DNA of 64,000 bases from Velthaea sp965214335 (GTDB taxonomy: Bacteria; Vulcanimicrobiota; Vulcanimicrobiia; Vulcanimicrobiales; Vulcanimicrobiaceae), in contig CBDCBO010000012.1 in NCBI GenBank assembly GCA_965214335.1, forward strand, positions 62,001 to 126,000, in the 5' to 3' direction. The position numbers and the translations under genes are program-made. Shown piece by piece: positions 18,044 to 26,690 of the stretch. Each line of letters begins with the position of its first letter. Positions within the stretch are counted from its first letter, which is position 1. The notes under the pieces are model-generated. The model ran no database searches. It was not told the origin of the DNA and was given only the letters and a program-made list of their open reading frames with translations.

Positions 18044-18565
18044 ATGCGTGCACAAAAGACGAACGAAGCAGCTTGCCCGCAAGCGACGCGTGAAAGCGGA
18101 TTTACGCTCATCGAGTTGATGATCGTCGTCGCGATCATCGCAATCCTCGCCGGTATTCTCATTCCCAATTTCGTCAACGCCCGGGCGCAAGCGCAAACAT
18201 CGGCGTGCGAGTCGAATATACGTGCAATCGCAACGGCGATGGAATTGTACTATCAAGATAATCAGCGCTACCCCGAACCCGGAGCCATTCCCGACGCGCT
18301 CAACGCAACGGGCGTGACGTATCTCAGTAACACGCCGCGCGACCCCGCCGACACCGGTGCCGTTCCGGGAAAATACACCTTCACCGCGCCGGCCGGTGAT
18401 GGGCTAGGCTACCTCATCGTATGCCCCGGCACCCACACCGCATCGACGCTTTCAAAATTAAATAAAGATGACGGCTCAGGCGCATCGTCGGGCACACTGT
18501 GCGGACCGCAAGGCTGTGCCAAGTCGATCGAATATGCGCCGGGTGTGGGTTTGCTCGCCAAATGA
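18044..18565 (+). CDS. Type IV pilin (major pilin candidate)
   Basis: 173-residue prepilin. After an 18-19-residue leader ending RESG comes FTLIELMIVVAIIAILAGIL, with Gly-Phe at the cleavage site and Glu at mature position 5, exactly what PilD cleaves and N-methylates. The globular part has SNIRAIATAMELYYQDNQRY followed by P, as in GspG/PilA pseudopilins. Four Cys occur in the mature protein (ACESN, IVCPG, LCGPQGCA), so one or two disulfides are likely. It is directly followed by a CcdA-like gene, overlapping by 4 bases. Confidence 0.93.
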   Translation: MRAQKTNEAACPQATRESGFTLIELMIVVAIIAILAGILIPNFVNARAQAQTSACESNIRAIATAMELYYQDNQRYPEPGAIPDALNATGVTYLSNTPRDPADTGAVPGKYTFTAPAGDGLGYLIVCPGTHTASTLSKLNKDDGSGASSGTLCGPQGCAKSIEYAPGVGLLAK

Positions 18566-19230
18566 TCGATCCAGTAGCGGCGGCCATGAACGCGATCGCG
18601 CTGCGATCGCCGGCGGCGGCAGGCTTGATATTCGTTGCCGGCGCCGTGACGAGCGTCGGGCCATGTGTAGCGCCACGCTACGTGACGATCGCGGTCATGG
18701 CTCGCGGCGATCGCCGGCCGCTCGTTCCAACCGTTGCTTTTCTTGCCGGCTTGATCGTCGCATTCGGGCTGCTGGGCTATGTCGCGGGTTTGCTCGGTAC
18801 GTTGTGGATGTGGTCGACACCGATGTACGTGGTCCTCGGGGCCGGGCTCTTCGTGGGCGGCTGCATATCGCTCGTTCGCGCCGTTCCGCATGACGCAGCG
18901 TGCGCCGCGACGAGCCGGCCGCGCAACGAAAGCCGCTCGCTGGGTGCCTGTTTTTTGCTCGGCGTCGGCAACGCATGTATCGTGTCGCCGTGTTGCACGC
19001 CGATCGTCGCCGCGGCGCTTGCGACCTCGACGGCGATCGGTGATCCACGTACCGGTATGTTGTTATTGAGCAGCTTCGCCGCGGGCCACGCACTGCCGCT
19101 GCTCTTTGCCGGCAGCCTTGCGGGCTGCGCCAAACGTCAGATTACACGCCGGTTGAACGCCCAGGTTCCGGCGATCGTCGGCGCGGTTTTGATGCTCGCG
19201 CTCGGACTCTATTATGGAATGCTGGCATGA
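18562..19230 (+). CDS. CcdA/DsbD-type thiol-disulfide transmembrane protein
   Basis: 222 residues with six predicted membrane helices. The family signature is a Cys in helix 1 (GPCVAPRYVTI near residue 35) and a Cys pair in the symmetric helix 4 (SPCCTPIVAA near 140). Such proteins pass electrons from cytoplasmic thioredoxin to periplasmic thiol partners. CcdA usually serves cytochrome c maturation, but no cytochrome genes are near. It lies inside the pilus operon, overlapping the pilin stop (ATGA) and the next start, so a role in pilin disulfide formation or repair is an inference from position. Confidence 0.8.
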   Translation: MIDPVAAAMNAIALRSPAAAGLIFVAGAVTSVGPCVAPRYVTIAVMARGDRRPLVPTVAFLAGLIVAFGLLGYVAGLLGTLWMWSTPMYVVLGAGLFVGGCISLVRAVPHDAACAATSRPRNESRSLGACFLLGVGNACIVSPCCTPIVAAALATSTAIGDPRTGMLLLSSFAAGHALPLLFAGSLAGCAKRQITRRLNAQVPAIVGAVLMLALGLYYGMLA

Positions 19231-19760
19231 ACGGAATTCCACTCTGGCGGCGCTGCGCGATCGCGCTCGTTGCGCTCCTCATCGCCGGATATGCTTTTCG
19301 AGGTCAACTCGCCGGGTCACTCGTTAGTCGCGGCGATGATGCGCTACGTAACGGCGATCCGGTAGCCAGCGTCCGGTATTACGCACGTGCCCTCGCCGTC
19401 GATGCAGCGTCGGTTCGCGCCGCCGACCGGCTCGCCTTCGCACTCGATCTGTCACGTGTCCCAGGCGCCGCCGCCACCGCCGTCGCGGTTGCCGGCGCCG
19501 CACTTCGCTACGCGCCGGACGACCCGACGCTCCTAGCGGATCGGGGATTGGCCGAAGAGCGTCTTGCGCTCTGGGCTGCGGCGGAACGCGACTTGAGCCG
19601 CGCCGGCAGCGTCGGCCGCGACGCGCGCTACGATCATCTGGCGGCCCGAGTCGCCCTCCGAAATGGCCGGCCGGAAGATGCCCGGCGTTTGTTCAGGCGG
19701 GCGCTCGTGGCGGATCCGGCGTTCGCGCCGGCCCGCGCGGCGTTAGCACATCTGCGATGA
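19227..19760 (+). CDS. Membrane-anchored TPR-like protein of the pilus operon
   Basis: 177 residues. One N-terminal membrane helix (CAIALVALLIAGYAFRGQLAG) is followed by tetratricopeptide-like helical pairs: DDALRNGDPVASVRYYARAL, GLAEERLALWAAAERDLSRA and VALRNGRPEDARRLFRRALV. The topology predicts a periplasmic TPR domain. It could be a pilotin- or PilF-like assembly factor, but it lacks a lipobox. It overlaps the ccdA-like gene and pilD by 4 bases each. Confidence 0.7.
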   Translation: MNGIPLWRRCAIALVALLIAGYAFRGQLAGSLVSRGDDALRNGDPVASVRYYARALAVDAASVRAADRLAFALDLSRVPGAAATAVAVAGAALRYAPDDPTLLADRGLAEERLALWAAAERDLSRAGSVGRDARYDHLAARVALRNGRPEDARRLFRRALVADPAFAPARAALAHLR

Positions 19761-20368
19761 CGTTCATACTCGTTTTTGCCGCCGGCGCCGGCTATGCGGC
19801 CGGCCTGTGGCGTATCGCGGCGCACATCGCGCGGCGGCGCACGATTGCGTTAGGCACGTTGCCCTATTGGCTTCCGGCGGTATGCGGCGCGGGCAGCGTC
19901 GCGGTCGAGCGCTACTGTTCGCCGGACGTCGCCGTGCTTGCCGCGGCAAGTTTAGTTGGTGCCATCGTGTGTGCCGTCGTCGACGCCCGCACCGGCTTTA
20001 TCTTCGATGCGTTGTCGCTGAGCATGATCGTCGTGGCGTCGCTCCTGGGCGTTGCGACGGGACACTTTCTTGACGGCGCACTCGCGGCGATCATCGTCGG
20101 CGGAACGCTCACCGCACTATACGTGGCCAGCGGCCGACGCGGCATTGGCCTCGGCGACGTCAAGTTGGGTACGGCACTTGCGCTAGGCTACGGGCTTCCG
20201 GCGTCGGTCCTAGCGATTGGTAGCGCCTTCATCATCGGTGCAGCGTACGCCGGCGTGCTCATTGGGCTCGGCCGGGCCCGGCGGTCCGATGCGGTCCGGT
20301 TCGGTCCGTTCATTGCCGGCGGCGCAGCGGTCGGCTTGACCGCGACGGTCTGCGGCTTCCAGTGGTGA
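19757..20368 (+). CDS. pilD: Prepilin peptidase PilD (A24 aspartic peptidase)
   Basis: 203 residues, several membrane helices. The two catalytic aspartates of the A24A family are visible in AVVDARTGFIFD (near 75) and GRRGIGLGDVKLG (near 133; the GxGD motif). It cleaves prepilin leaders at the cytoplasmic face of the inner membrane. The usual N-terminal cytoplasmic methyltransferase-type domain with zinc cysteines is missing, so the protein is shorter than classical PilD and closer to TadV/FlaK-like enzymes. N-methylation may be absent or done elsewhere. Confidence 0.9.
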   Translation: MTFILVFAAGAGYAAGLWRIAAHIARRRTIALGTLPYWLPAVCGAGSVAVERYCSPDVAVLAAASLVGAIVCAVVDARTGFIFDALSLSMIVVASLLGVATGHFLDGALAAIIVGGTLTALYVASGRRGIGLGDVKLGTALALGYGLPASVLAIGSAFIIGAAYAGVLIGLGRARRSDAVRFGPFIAGGAAVGLTATVCGFQW

Positions 20369-21312
20369 TGTCATTGAGCCGGCGGCCCCGCACGCTGCCG
20401 TTGGGCATCGATGTCGGAGCTTCGCGTATCCGCGTTGCTTTAGTGCACCGCACCGCGAGTGGCGGTTCCGAACTCTTCGCGGTCGCAACCCGACCGCACG
20501 GCGACGATCCGGTAACCGCCTTAGCCGATGCCGTAAGCGAGTTGCGGACCCACGAACGCCGCTGCGTGTTCGGCCTCGCCGAGCCGCGTGCGATTCTGCG
20601 CGCCGCAGCATTCCCGCCGATGCGCCGCGACGAACGCGACCGGGCCGCCCGTCTCGAGGCGACGCGGTACATCGATTACCCGGTGCGCGAGGCCGTCGTC
20701 CGAGTCGTTTCCCTCGGAAAGGACGGCGAAGCGGTGATCGGTGTCGTGCGCAAGGACGTGATTAGCTCGCTCGTCGCGAGTGCGCACGCCGCAAAGCTGC
20801 GGGTTGCCGCGGTTGATAATAGCGCCTTTGCGTTCCGGCGCGCCATTCCCGACGCCGACGCCGTTCTCGATATCGGCTTAACGCAAAGCCGGCTGCACAT
20901 TTTAAGCGGAAGCGTCCCGATCGGACACTATTTTTTCGGCGGCGGAGCAGCGCTGACCGCGGCCATTGCCGATTCGCTCGGCACCGACGAAATCACCGCC
21001 GAGCGGCGCAAACACACTCATGGCATTGCGGGCAATGCCGGTAACGCGATCGAGTTGCTCGTCGAAGATATCGCCAACGCGTTGGTCGAATTTCGAACGA
21101 GCGGTTACGGCGACGTGCGCAGCATCGCCCTGGCGGGCAACGGATCGCGCTTGCACGAACTTCCGGCCCGCATCGAACGCGCGACCGCCGTGCGCGTGGC
21201 GCCGGCGACGCTCGTGCCGGCTATCTCATCGACGTTGCCGCCCGATGTGCTGCGCGCCGCGGCGCCGGATTGGACGCTCGCGTACGGCCTCGCCCTGTGG
21301 GGTGCGGCGTGA
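20368..21312 (+). CDS. pilM: PilM-like actin-fold pilus assembly protein
   Basis: 314 residues. LPLGIDVGASRIRVALV is the phosphate-1 loop of the actin/FtsA fold; ADAVLDIGLTQSRLHIL is the second loop. DIANALVEFRTSG and SIALAGNGSRLHELPARIE complete the PilM pattern. PilM is cytoplasmic and binds the N-terminal tail of PilN. ATG 20368 is chosen as start because it overlaps the pilD stop as TGATG; GTG codons at 20362 and 20365 are alternatives. Confidence 0.85.
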   Translation: MSLSRRPRTLPLGIDVGASRIRVALVHRTASGGSELFAVATRPHGDDPVTALADAVSELRTHERRCVFGLAEPRAILRAAAFPPMRRDERDRAARLEATRYIDYPVREAVVRVVSLGKDGEAVIGVVRKDVISSLVASAHAAKLRVAAVDNSAFAFRRAIPDADAVLDIGLTQSRLHILSGSVPIGHYFFGGGAALTAAIADSLGTDEITAERRKHTHGIAGNAGNAIELLVEDIANALVEFRTSGYGDVRSIALAGNGSRLHELPARIERATAVRVAPATLVPAISSTLPPDVLRAAAPDWTLAYGLALWGAA

Positions 21313-21863
21313 CGCGCTTTAATTATCTCGCCGCGGGCCCCCGGGAGTACAGGTTTCACCGGCCCGAGGGGCTGGCGATCGACAATCGAATCCGCGGCCC
21401 ACTCGCGGCGCTAACCGCTATCGTCGTTGTCTGCGCGGCGCTCGTGATCGTGCAGTTCCAACGCCTGGAGGCGGCGCATAGCGCGTATCTCGTTGCAGCG
21501 GCACGAGTCAACGACGAACCGGAACGCGACCGCAGCTCCGTTTTGCGCTTGCGGCTCCAAAGTGATGTTCGCCTTGCGCAAGCCGTGGCGGCGGCCCGGC
21601 GCGACAGCTTGACGCACGCGAATGCATTAGCCTGGATCGGGAACGCGCTTCCGGGTCAAACGTGGCTGCATACATTGCGCTACGACCATGGTGTGTATGT
21701 CCTAGAAGGCAGCGCGGCACGAACCGACGCCGTCGGGCTAGCGCTGCTTGCGTTGCACGATCCGGCGCGCGGAATGTATCCGCGACTCGTATCGGTGCGC
21801 GACGATGGAACCGGCGGACCGATACGCGTCCACTACACCTTGAGAATTGCCGCTCAACCATGA
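21309..21863 (+). CDS. pilN: PilN-like pilus alignment protein
   Basis: 184 residues starting at a GTG that overlaps the pilM stop (GTGA). The short cytoplasmic N-terminus TRFNYLAAGPREYRF resembles the PilN segment that docks into PilM, although the INLLP consensus is only partly kept. One membrane helix (LTAIVVVCAALVIVQFQRL) and a coiled periplasmic region follow, then a small alpha/beta domain (NALPGQTWLHTLRYDHGVYV). With PilO it forms the inner-membrane alignment complex. Identification rests on topology and position as much as sequence. Confidence 0.75.
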   Translation: MTRFNYLAAGPREYRFHRPEGLAIDNRIRGPLAALTAIVVVCAALVIVQFQRLEAAHSAYLVAAARVNDEPERDRSSVLRLRLQSDVRLAQAVAAARRDSLTHANALAWIGNALPGQTWLHTLRYDHGVYVLEGSAARTDAVGLALLALHDPARGMYPRLVSVRDDGTGGPIRVHYTLRIAAQP

Positions 21864-22486
21864 TGACCAAGCGTCGCCCGCAGTCGGGCCACGACGTGCT
21901 GCTGCTCTGGGCCGCATGCTGCTTTACCATGTGCCTAGGCAGTTATGTAATCTTTGGCCGGCTGGAAAGTGCGATCGGTCAACAGACCGATCGCACGGGT
22001 GATTTGGCCATGCTCGCACGGTCGCGCGCCGCGATCCATGCCGGCGTACCGGCGTTGAACAACAACATCGCAACCATCGAGGCGACGTTGCGCGGCCTGC
22101 AACTCGATGCGCCGCGTCCGGTGGCGGTTGCTTCGTTCATCCGCTGCGTCACGCGCATCGCGGCGGCGCAGCGCGTCGAATTGCTACAAATCGAAGAGGC
22201 TGATGGACGGGCCGATACTGCAGCGGGATCGGTCGCCGGTCAAGCGCTCGACCTTGAAGCGATTCCACTCAATGTGACGCTAAGCGGATCGTATCGGAAC
22301 TTGCTGGCCGCCATTTGTGCCCTGGCAAGCGCCCCTATACTGGTTCGAATCGACATTGCGGACGTCGAACGCACGACCGTAACCGCTCCGGGCGCAGCGA
22401 GTCAACCGTTAACGGCGCATCTGCACGTTGAACTCGAGCGGCTTGGCAACGGCAGATCGATTTTTACACCGGCTCACGCTTTTTAG
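21860..22486 (+). CDS. pilO: PilO-like pilus alignment protein
   Basis: 208 residues from ATG 21860, overlapping the pilN stop. One N-terminal membrane helix (VLLLWAACCFTMCLGSYVIF) is followed by a coiled-coil stretch and a periplasmic ferredoxin-like domain containing PLNVTLSGSYRNLLAAICAL, the strand-helix that PilO proteins share. It pairs with PilN to connect PilM with PilP and the secretin. Sequence conservation is low, as is usual for PilO. The place between pilN and pilP is decisive. Confidence 0.75.
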   Translation: MMTKRRPQSGHDVLLLWAACCFTMCLGSYVIFGRLESAIGQQTDRTGDLAMLARSRAAIHAGVPALNNNIATIEATLRGLQLDAPRPVAVASFIRCVTRIAAAQRVELLQIEEADGRADTAAGSVAGQALDLEAIPLNVTLSGSYRNLLAAICALASAPILVRIDIADVERTTVTAPGAASQPLTAHLHVELERLGNGRSIFTPAHAF

Positions 22487-22502
22487 GAGAATACGACGGC
22501 CC

Positions 22503-23015
22503 ATGCTCGATCTTTATAGCCGTGGTCTCATCGTTGCGCTCGCGGCGGCGTGCATCGCGAGTGCCTGCGCTCTAACGCCAAGCCGAGCCCGCGGCTCAAA
22601 CGATCCGCGGCTATCGGAACCAAGCGAAGCGCGCACGATTGCCGCCGCCGGGCCGGCTCTTTTGAGCGTAATCCGAGATCCGTTCGCCGAACCGCCGCCA
22701 CGGACGTTGCTTCCCGCGCTGCCCGCCGAGCACGTGCAACGGCCAGAAGATGTAACTCCGTTGCCCAGTAATTTATCGGCCGATGCGATTCCGGCGGTAC
22801 CGGGCAGCGTCGCCGATACGGCACGCAACGGTCCGCAAGTGACCGCGGTCGTGACCGGCGCTCGGCCCTACGCGATGATCGAGAGTTCCGGCGTCAGCGA
22901 GATCAAAGGCATCGGCGATGCCGTCGGTAGCAGCGCAATTAGCAGCATCGACTTAACCGGAGTAACGCTGCGTAACGGCGACCGGCTTGCCGTCGCACCG
23001 GTCGGTCGGCCATGA
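22503..23015 (+). CDS. pilP: PilP-like periplasmic protein
   Basis: 170 residues. An N-terminal hydrophobic segment (LIVALAAACIASACALTP) may be a signal peptide or, given SACAL, a lipoprotein signal. A proline-rich low-complexity middle follows, then a C-terminal beta domain (VTAVVTGARPYAMIESSGVS ... VTLRNGDRLAVAP) that matches the PilP/GspC homology region in shape. PilP links the PilN/PilO pair to PilQ. AGGAG is present but about 13 bases from the ATG. It overlaps pilQ by 4 bases. Confidence 0.65.
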   Translation: MLDLYSRGLIVALAAACIASACALTPSRARGSNDPRLSEPSEARTIAAAGPALLSVIRDPFAEPPPRTLLPALPAEHVQRPEDVTPLPSNLSADAIPAVPGSVADTARNGPQVTAVVTGARPYAMIESSGVSEIKGIGDAVGSSAISSIDLTGVTLRNGDRLAVAPVGRP

Positions 23016-24370
23016 GCAGACGCATCGGTACACTCCTGTTAGCTGCGCTATTGGGCGTTTGCAGCCCGTCCGCCGCCCAACCGCAACGGCTATCGATCGA
23101 TGCGCGTGACATCGATCTCGGCGATGTCATTCGCTTGCTCGCGATGCAATCCGGGATCAACCTCGTGCCCGATGGTTCGATCAAGCCGGCGCGCGTCACG
23201 TTGCGCTTACGCGACGTTACGTTCGATGAAGCACTAAACACGATTGCCCAAGCGTATGGATTGCAAGCTCACCGCGACGGCCGCATCATCATCATCGGCG
23301 ACGCCGCGATGATGAATCGCCGCTATCCCGATGATGCACTCTCGACCGGCACGAAAACGACGGTATTTCCGCTGAGCCATGCCAAGCCCGACGAACTCAA
23401 GAGCGCGCTTGCCGACGCCCTCCCGCCCGGCACCGTCGTGGTCGGCGACAAGCGCACGAGTTCGCTCATCGTGAGCGGCAACGCGACGACGATCGAACGC
23501 GCGCGCCGCATCATTGCAGCGCTCGATGCACCGCTGGCCGGAAATCGCGGTTCGATGCGGTCCAGCGCCTACCACCTGCGCGACATTAAGGCAAGTGAAG
23601 CCGTCGCGGCACTCAAAGGTTCCGTACCCGAGAACGTCCTCGTCGCCGACGATCGGCAAAACGTCGTCTTGGTCACCGGCAACGACGACGTGCAGACAAC
23701 GGCGCGGACATTGCTGCAAAGCATCGACGGACCGGGTCGACAAGTCATGTTCGAGGTGCGCGTGGCCGACCTGTCGCCGCACATCGACTCGAGTAACGTC
23801 GGCGTTCAAGTCGGCGGGACGGGCTTTGGCTCCGGTGCGCTCGGACAGATCCCATACCTGCTCTTACGCAGTTCGCTTGCGATCAACGCGCAGCTCAACG
23901 CGCTCGTACAGACCGGGCACGCCTCGATCCTCGCCCAGCCACGCATCGCGACGCTCAACAACAAGGAAGCAACGCTACTCGTCGGTGAGACGTATCCCGT
24001 GGTGACGACCAACCTCCAAACGGGCTACCCGACGGTCACGAACGTTGACATCGGCGTGAAGCTGCGGGTAACGCCGACGATCGGCGACGACGGTTCGATC
24101 ACGGCCGAGCTTCACCCCGAATACTCGCAGATCTCCGGATTCAACAATTCGTTCCCAATTGTCGCCAACCGCAAAGTCGATTCTACCTTGCGCGTTCGCG
24201 ACGGCGAAACGATCGTGCTCGGCGGCTTGTTCTCCGATATCGACTCCGATACCGTGACAAAACTGCCGTTCCTGGGCGACATTCCCGTACTCGGCGCCGT
24301 CTTTCGCAATCGGCAACATGCGCACACGCGCGATGAGGTCGTCTTCTACATTACGCCGCACATTCTTTAA
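23012..24370 (+). CDS. pilQ: Type IV pilus secretin PilQ
   Basis: 452 residues, compact for PilQ. A signal peptide (LLLAALLGVCSPSAAQ) precedes an STN-type N0 domain (RLSIDARDIDLGDVIRLLAM, INLVPDGSI) and two secretin N1-type KH-like repeats (VFPLSHAKPDELKSALADAL; SSAYHLRDIKASEAVAALK). The secretin core follows from about 245 (MFEVRVADL, ASILAQPRIATLNNKEATLL, VGVKLRVTPTIG-like) and ends DGETIVLGGLFSD ... LPFLGDIPVLGAVFR, the secretin signature. It forms the outer-membrane gate for the pilus. The AMIN domains of proteobacterial PilQ are absent. Confidence 0.93.
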   Translation: MSRRIGTLLLAALLGVCSPSAAQPQRLSIDARDIDLGDVIRLLAMQSGINLVPDGSIKPARVTLRLRDVTFDEALNTIAQAYGLQAHRDGRIIIIGDAAMMNRRYPDDALSTGTKTTVFPLSHAKPDELKSALADALPPGTVVVGDKRTSSLIVSGNATTIERARRIIAALDAPLAGNRGSMRSSAYHLRDIKASEAVAALKGSVPENVLVADDRQNVVLVTGNDDVQTTARTLLQSIDGPGRQVMFEVRVADLSPHIDSSNVGVQVGGTGFGSGALGQIPYLLLRSSLAINAQLNALVQTGHASILAQPRIATLNNKEATLLVGETYPVVTTNLQTGYPTVTNVDIGVKLRVTPTIGDDGSITAELHPEYSQISGFNNSFPIVANRKVDSTLRVRDGETIVLGGLFSDIDSDTVTKLPFLGDIPVLGAVFRNRQHAHTRDEVVFYITPHIL

Positions 24371-24610
24371 TTCCGCGAGCCCTATCGGACACCGTTCAGT
24401 ACCACTACGTTCGAACAGTATGCATAGCCAAGAAAGTGCACGCGCGGTTTAGCTGCGCATCGACGGCTTTGGTTTGCTTGGCCGTACCCTTAAACAACCG
24501 CGCATGTGGCGGATGACGCGAACGCAGCCGAGGACATCAATTGCAGGCGCAGAATCCGACGTTCCGTCGCTGCAATAACGTCGCGCGGTAACGTTAAAAA
24601 AGGAAGACGG

Positions 24611-25540
24611 ATGAGCTTTACCCGCTGGTTCTGCGCGCTTATTATGATCGCCGGCGCACCGCTTGCGGCCGACGCGGACGACATTGCAACGTCGATCGTC
24701 GCTCAGGCGGCGGCTCCGGCTGCCATCACCCGCTGTTCGGTCACCAACGTGTCGACGTACTCGTTCGGTTCTTCGTTCAACGTCTACGACCGTTCGTCGC
24801 ACAATCTCATCGACGTAGCGATTGAGTACCGTTTCTTCGACCGCGATAACGTCCAGATCGGCAGTACCTCGTACGTCTACACGCCGGGCGAAACAATTTC
24901 AGCGCAAGACACCGGAACGTTTAACAATAACTTCCATTCCGTTAGCTTAGCCGAACCGGCGTCGGCGGTATCGCGGGTAACGTGTCGTCTGACGCAGGCG
25001 CACTTCACCGGCCGGATCGGTTGGAAACGCGGGTCGACCTGGCTCGGCGGCCCGCTTAGTGCCGTACCGAAAACCGACTCCGACTCCGACAACGGCACGT
25101 CGGCGGGTACGCCGGTTGGCGCCGCCGTCGCGGCGCGTACCGGCATCGACCGCGCACCGACGGCACTAAAATTCGACGTGCAAAATGCCTGGAACGATCC
25201 GGTTCAGGGCGGTATCTTCGTGCACGATGCCCTCGTCGTTCATGGCGGCGACAACCCGGCGACGATTCGGCCGGCCAATTTCGTGCTCACGATGGCGCTT
25301 GCGAACGGCGGCCAGAAGACGTACTCCGGATTCGCCCGCGCGGCGCCGTCGTATCGCAAGTACGTTGCGATGACCGGACAATATACGACGGCATATGAGA
25401 TCGATCCAAAGTCCGATCTGGGAGCGCTAGGCTCGCTGATCGTACCCGCGCATACCGATATCAACATCACGCTTACGTTTGCGATTCCGGATGCGATCGC
25501 GGATGCGACGGCCAACCGCCAGGTGAGTTTTAGCCGCTAG
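24611..25540 (+). CDS. Secreted protein of unknown function
   Basis: 309 residues from ATG 24611, which has AAAGGA 7 bases upstream. A signal peptide (WFCALIMIAGAPLAADA) is followed by a beta-rich domain with RCSVTNVSTYSFGSSFNVYD and VAIEYRFFDRDNVQIGSTSY, then a Ser/Asp-rich linker near 160 and a second beta domain. Two Cys in the first domain may pair. I do not recognise the family. It lies 240 bases after pilQ, so it could be read from the pilus transcript or alone. Confidence 0.65.
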   Translation: MSFTRWFCALIMIAGAPLAADADDIATSIVAQAAAPAAITRCSVTNVSTYSFGSSFNVYDRSSHNLIDVAIEYRFFDRDNVQIGSTSYVYTPGETISAQDTGTFNNNFHSVSLAEPASAVSRVTCRLTQAHFTGRIGWKRGSTWLGGPLSAVPKTDSDSDNGTSAGTPVGAAVAARTGIDRAPTALKFDVQNAWNDPVQGGIFVHDALVVHGGDNPATIRPANFVLTMALANGGQKTYSGFARAAPSYRKYVAMTGQYTTAYEIDPKSDLGALGSLIVPAHTDINITLTFAIPDAIADATANRQVSFSR

Positions 25541-25556
25541 CTGCGGGAGCGGTAAA

Positions 25557-26690
25557 CTAATTTCGCCGCAAATAGACGCGAAAGCGGGCGCCGCCCAGCG
25601 GTGCTTCATCGATTTCGATGCGGCCGCCGGCCCGCTCGAGCATGAGCCGCACGAGCGCAAGTCCGATGCCGCTGCCGGGTGCGGTGCTCGGGCCACGTTC
25701 GCCCAAGCGGAACACGCGCTCGCGATCGGAGCGCGGAATACCGGGACCATCGTCGTCGATCGTTATGCAGGCATGGAGTGCATCGCTCAGCTCGGTTCCG
25801 ATGACGAGCGTTCCGCCTGAACGGCCATGCTTGATCGCGTTATCGATCAAGTTAATGAGGACGAGTGTGAGCCGGTCGGCGTCGATCGACACCAGTGCCG
25901 GGTCGGCCGGTCCCCGCACCACCCGAATGGCGCGCGCGGCGGCATTGGCCGCGCAGGCATCGGTCGCAGCATCCAGAGCGACGTCGAGTGCACCGCTCGC
26001 GCGCGCCGTTTGCGTCGCGTGCAGATCGAGCAGCGAAATCTCGAACATGCCTTCGACCAAGCGCGATAAGCGCAACGACTCGCGATGCGCGATCGAGAGG
26101 AAACGCATGCGCGTCGGCTCATCGATTCCATCGTCGAGCAAGGTTTCCAAATAGCCGCGAATCGAGGCCAGCGGAGTGCGCAGCTCGTGCCCCAGCGCGC
26201 TAAAAAACGCGTAGCGTTCACGTTCTTGGGCACCGCGCGCTAAACCGCGAGCCCGCGCGTCGGTGAGATCGCCGCGGTCGTCGGCCGTAAACGTGGTCCA
26301 ACCCGCATCGACATCGAGCTGCGTTTGCGACTCGATGCGCGCACAGATGCGGGCCAACGCCGAACGCGGGTCGATCGTGCTCGGACGATCCGCAATTTCG
26401 CGCGTCGGCGCAGTGAGCGCGGCAAAGAAGACATCGCTGCCGGCGTCGTGGGCGATCGCGTCTTGGACCCGCAGCGTGCTTGCCGCAGCCGACGCGAACG
26501 CCGCGCTCGCGCGCTTCTCGAGCGTCCGGGCTTTGCGTAAGCCCTCACGCCACGCGGTTTGTTCGAGGGCCGGCAGCCGGACGACCAACAGCGGGGTCGC
26601 GGCCGGCCGGTCATTCGCAAGCCGCCGGTACAGCGCGGCGGTTGAAATCGGCCGCTGGGGCAGCTCAGCTGCGCGCAAATTTATAACCAA
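25557..26690 (-). CDS. Sensor histidine kinase
   Basis: 377 residues with no obvious membrane helix, so probably a soluble sensor. The first 150 residues are an unassigned input domain. The kinase core has the H-box FFSALGHELRTPLASIRGYL near 165 (phosphorylated His in HELRTP), the N-box LVLINLIDNAIKHG near 285, G1 ITIDDDGPGIP and G2 GSGIGLALVRLM. Its start overlaps the end of the response regulator gene: TTG 26690 is the furthest start and TTG 26678 an alternative. The pair forms an operon. Confidence 0.88.
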   Translation of the reverse strand: MVINLRAAELPQRPISTAALYRRLANDRPAATPLLVVRLPALEQTAWREGLRKARTLEKRASAAFASAAASTLRVQDAIAHDAGSDVFFAALTAPTREIADRPSTIDPRSALARICARIESQTQLDVDAGWTTFTADDRGDLTDARARGLARGAQERERYAFFSALGHELRTPLASIRGYLETLLDDGIDEPTRMRFLSIAHRESLRLSRLVEGMFEISLLDLHATQTARASGALDVALDAATDACAANAAARAIRVVRGPADPALVSIDADRLTLVLINLIDNAIKHGRSGGTLVIGTELSDALHACITIDDDGPGIPRSDRERVFRLGERGPSTAPGSGIGLALVRLMLERAGGRIEIDEAPLGGARFRVYLRRN

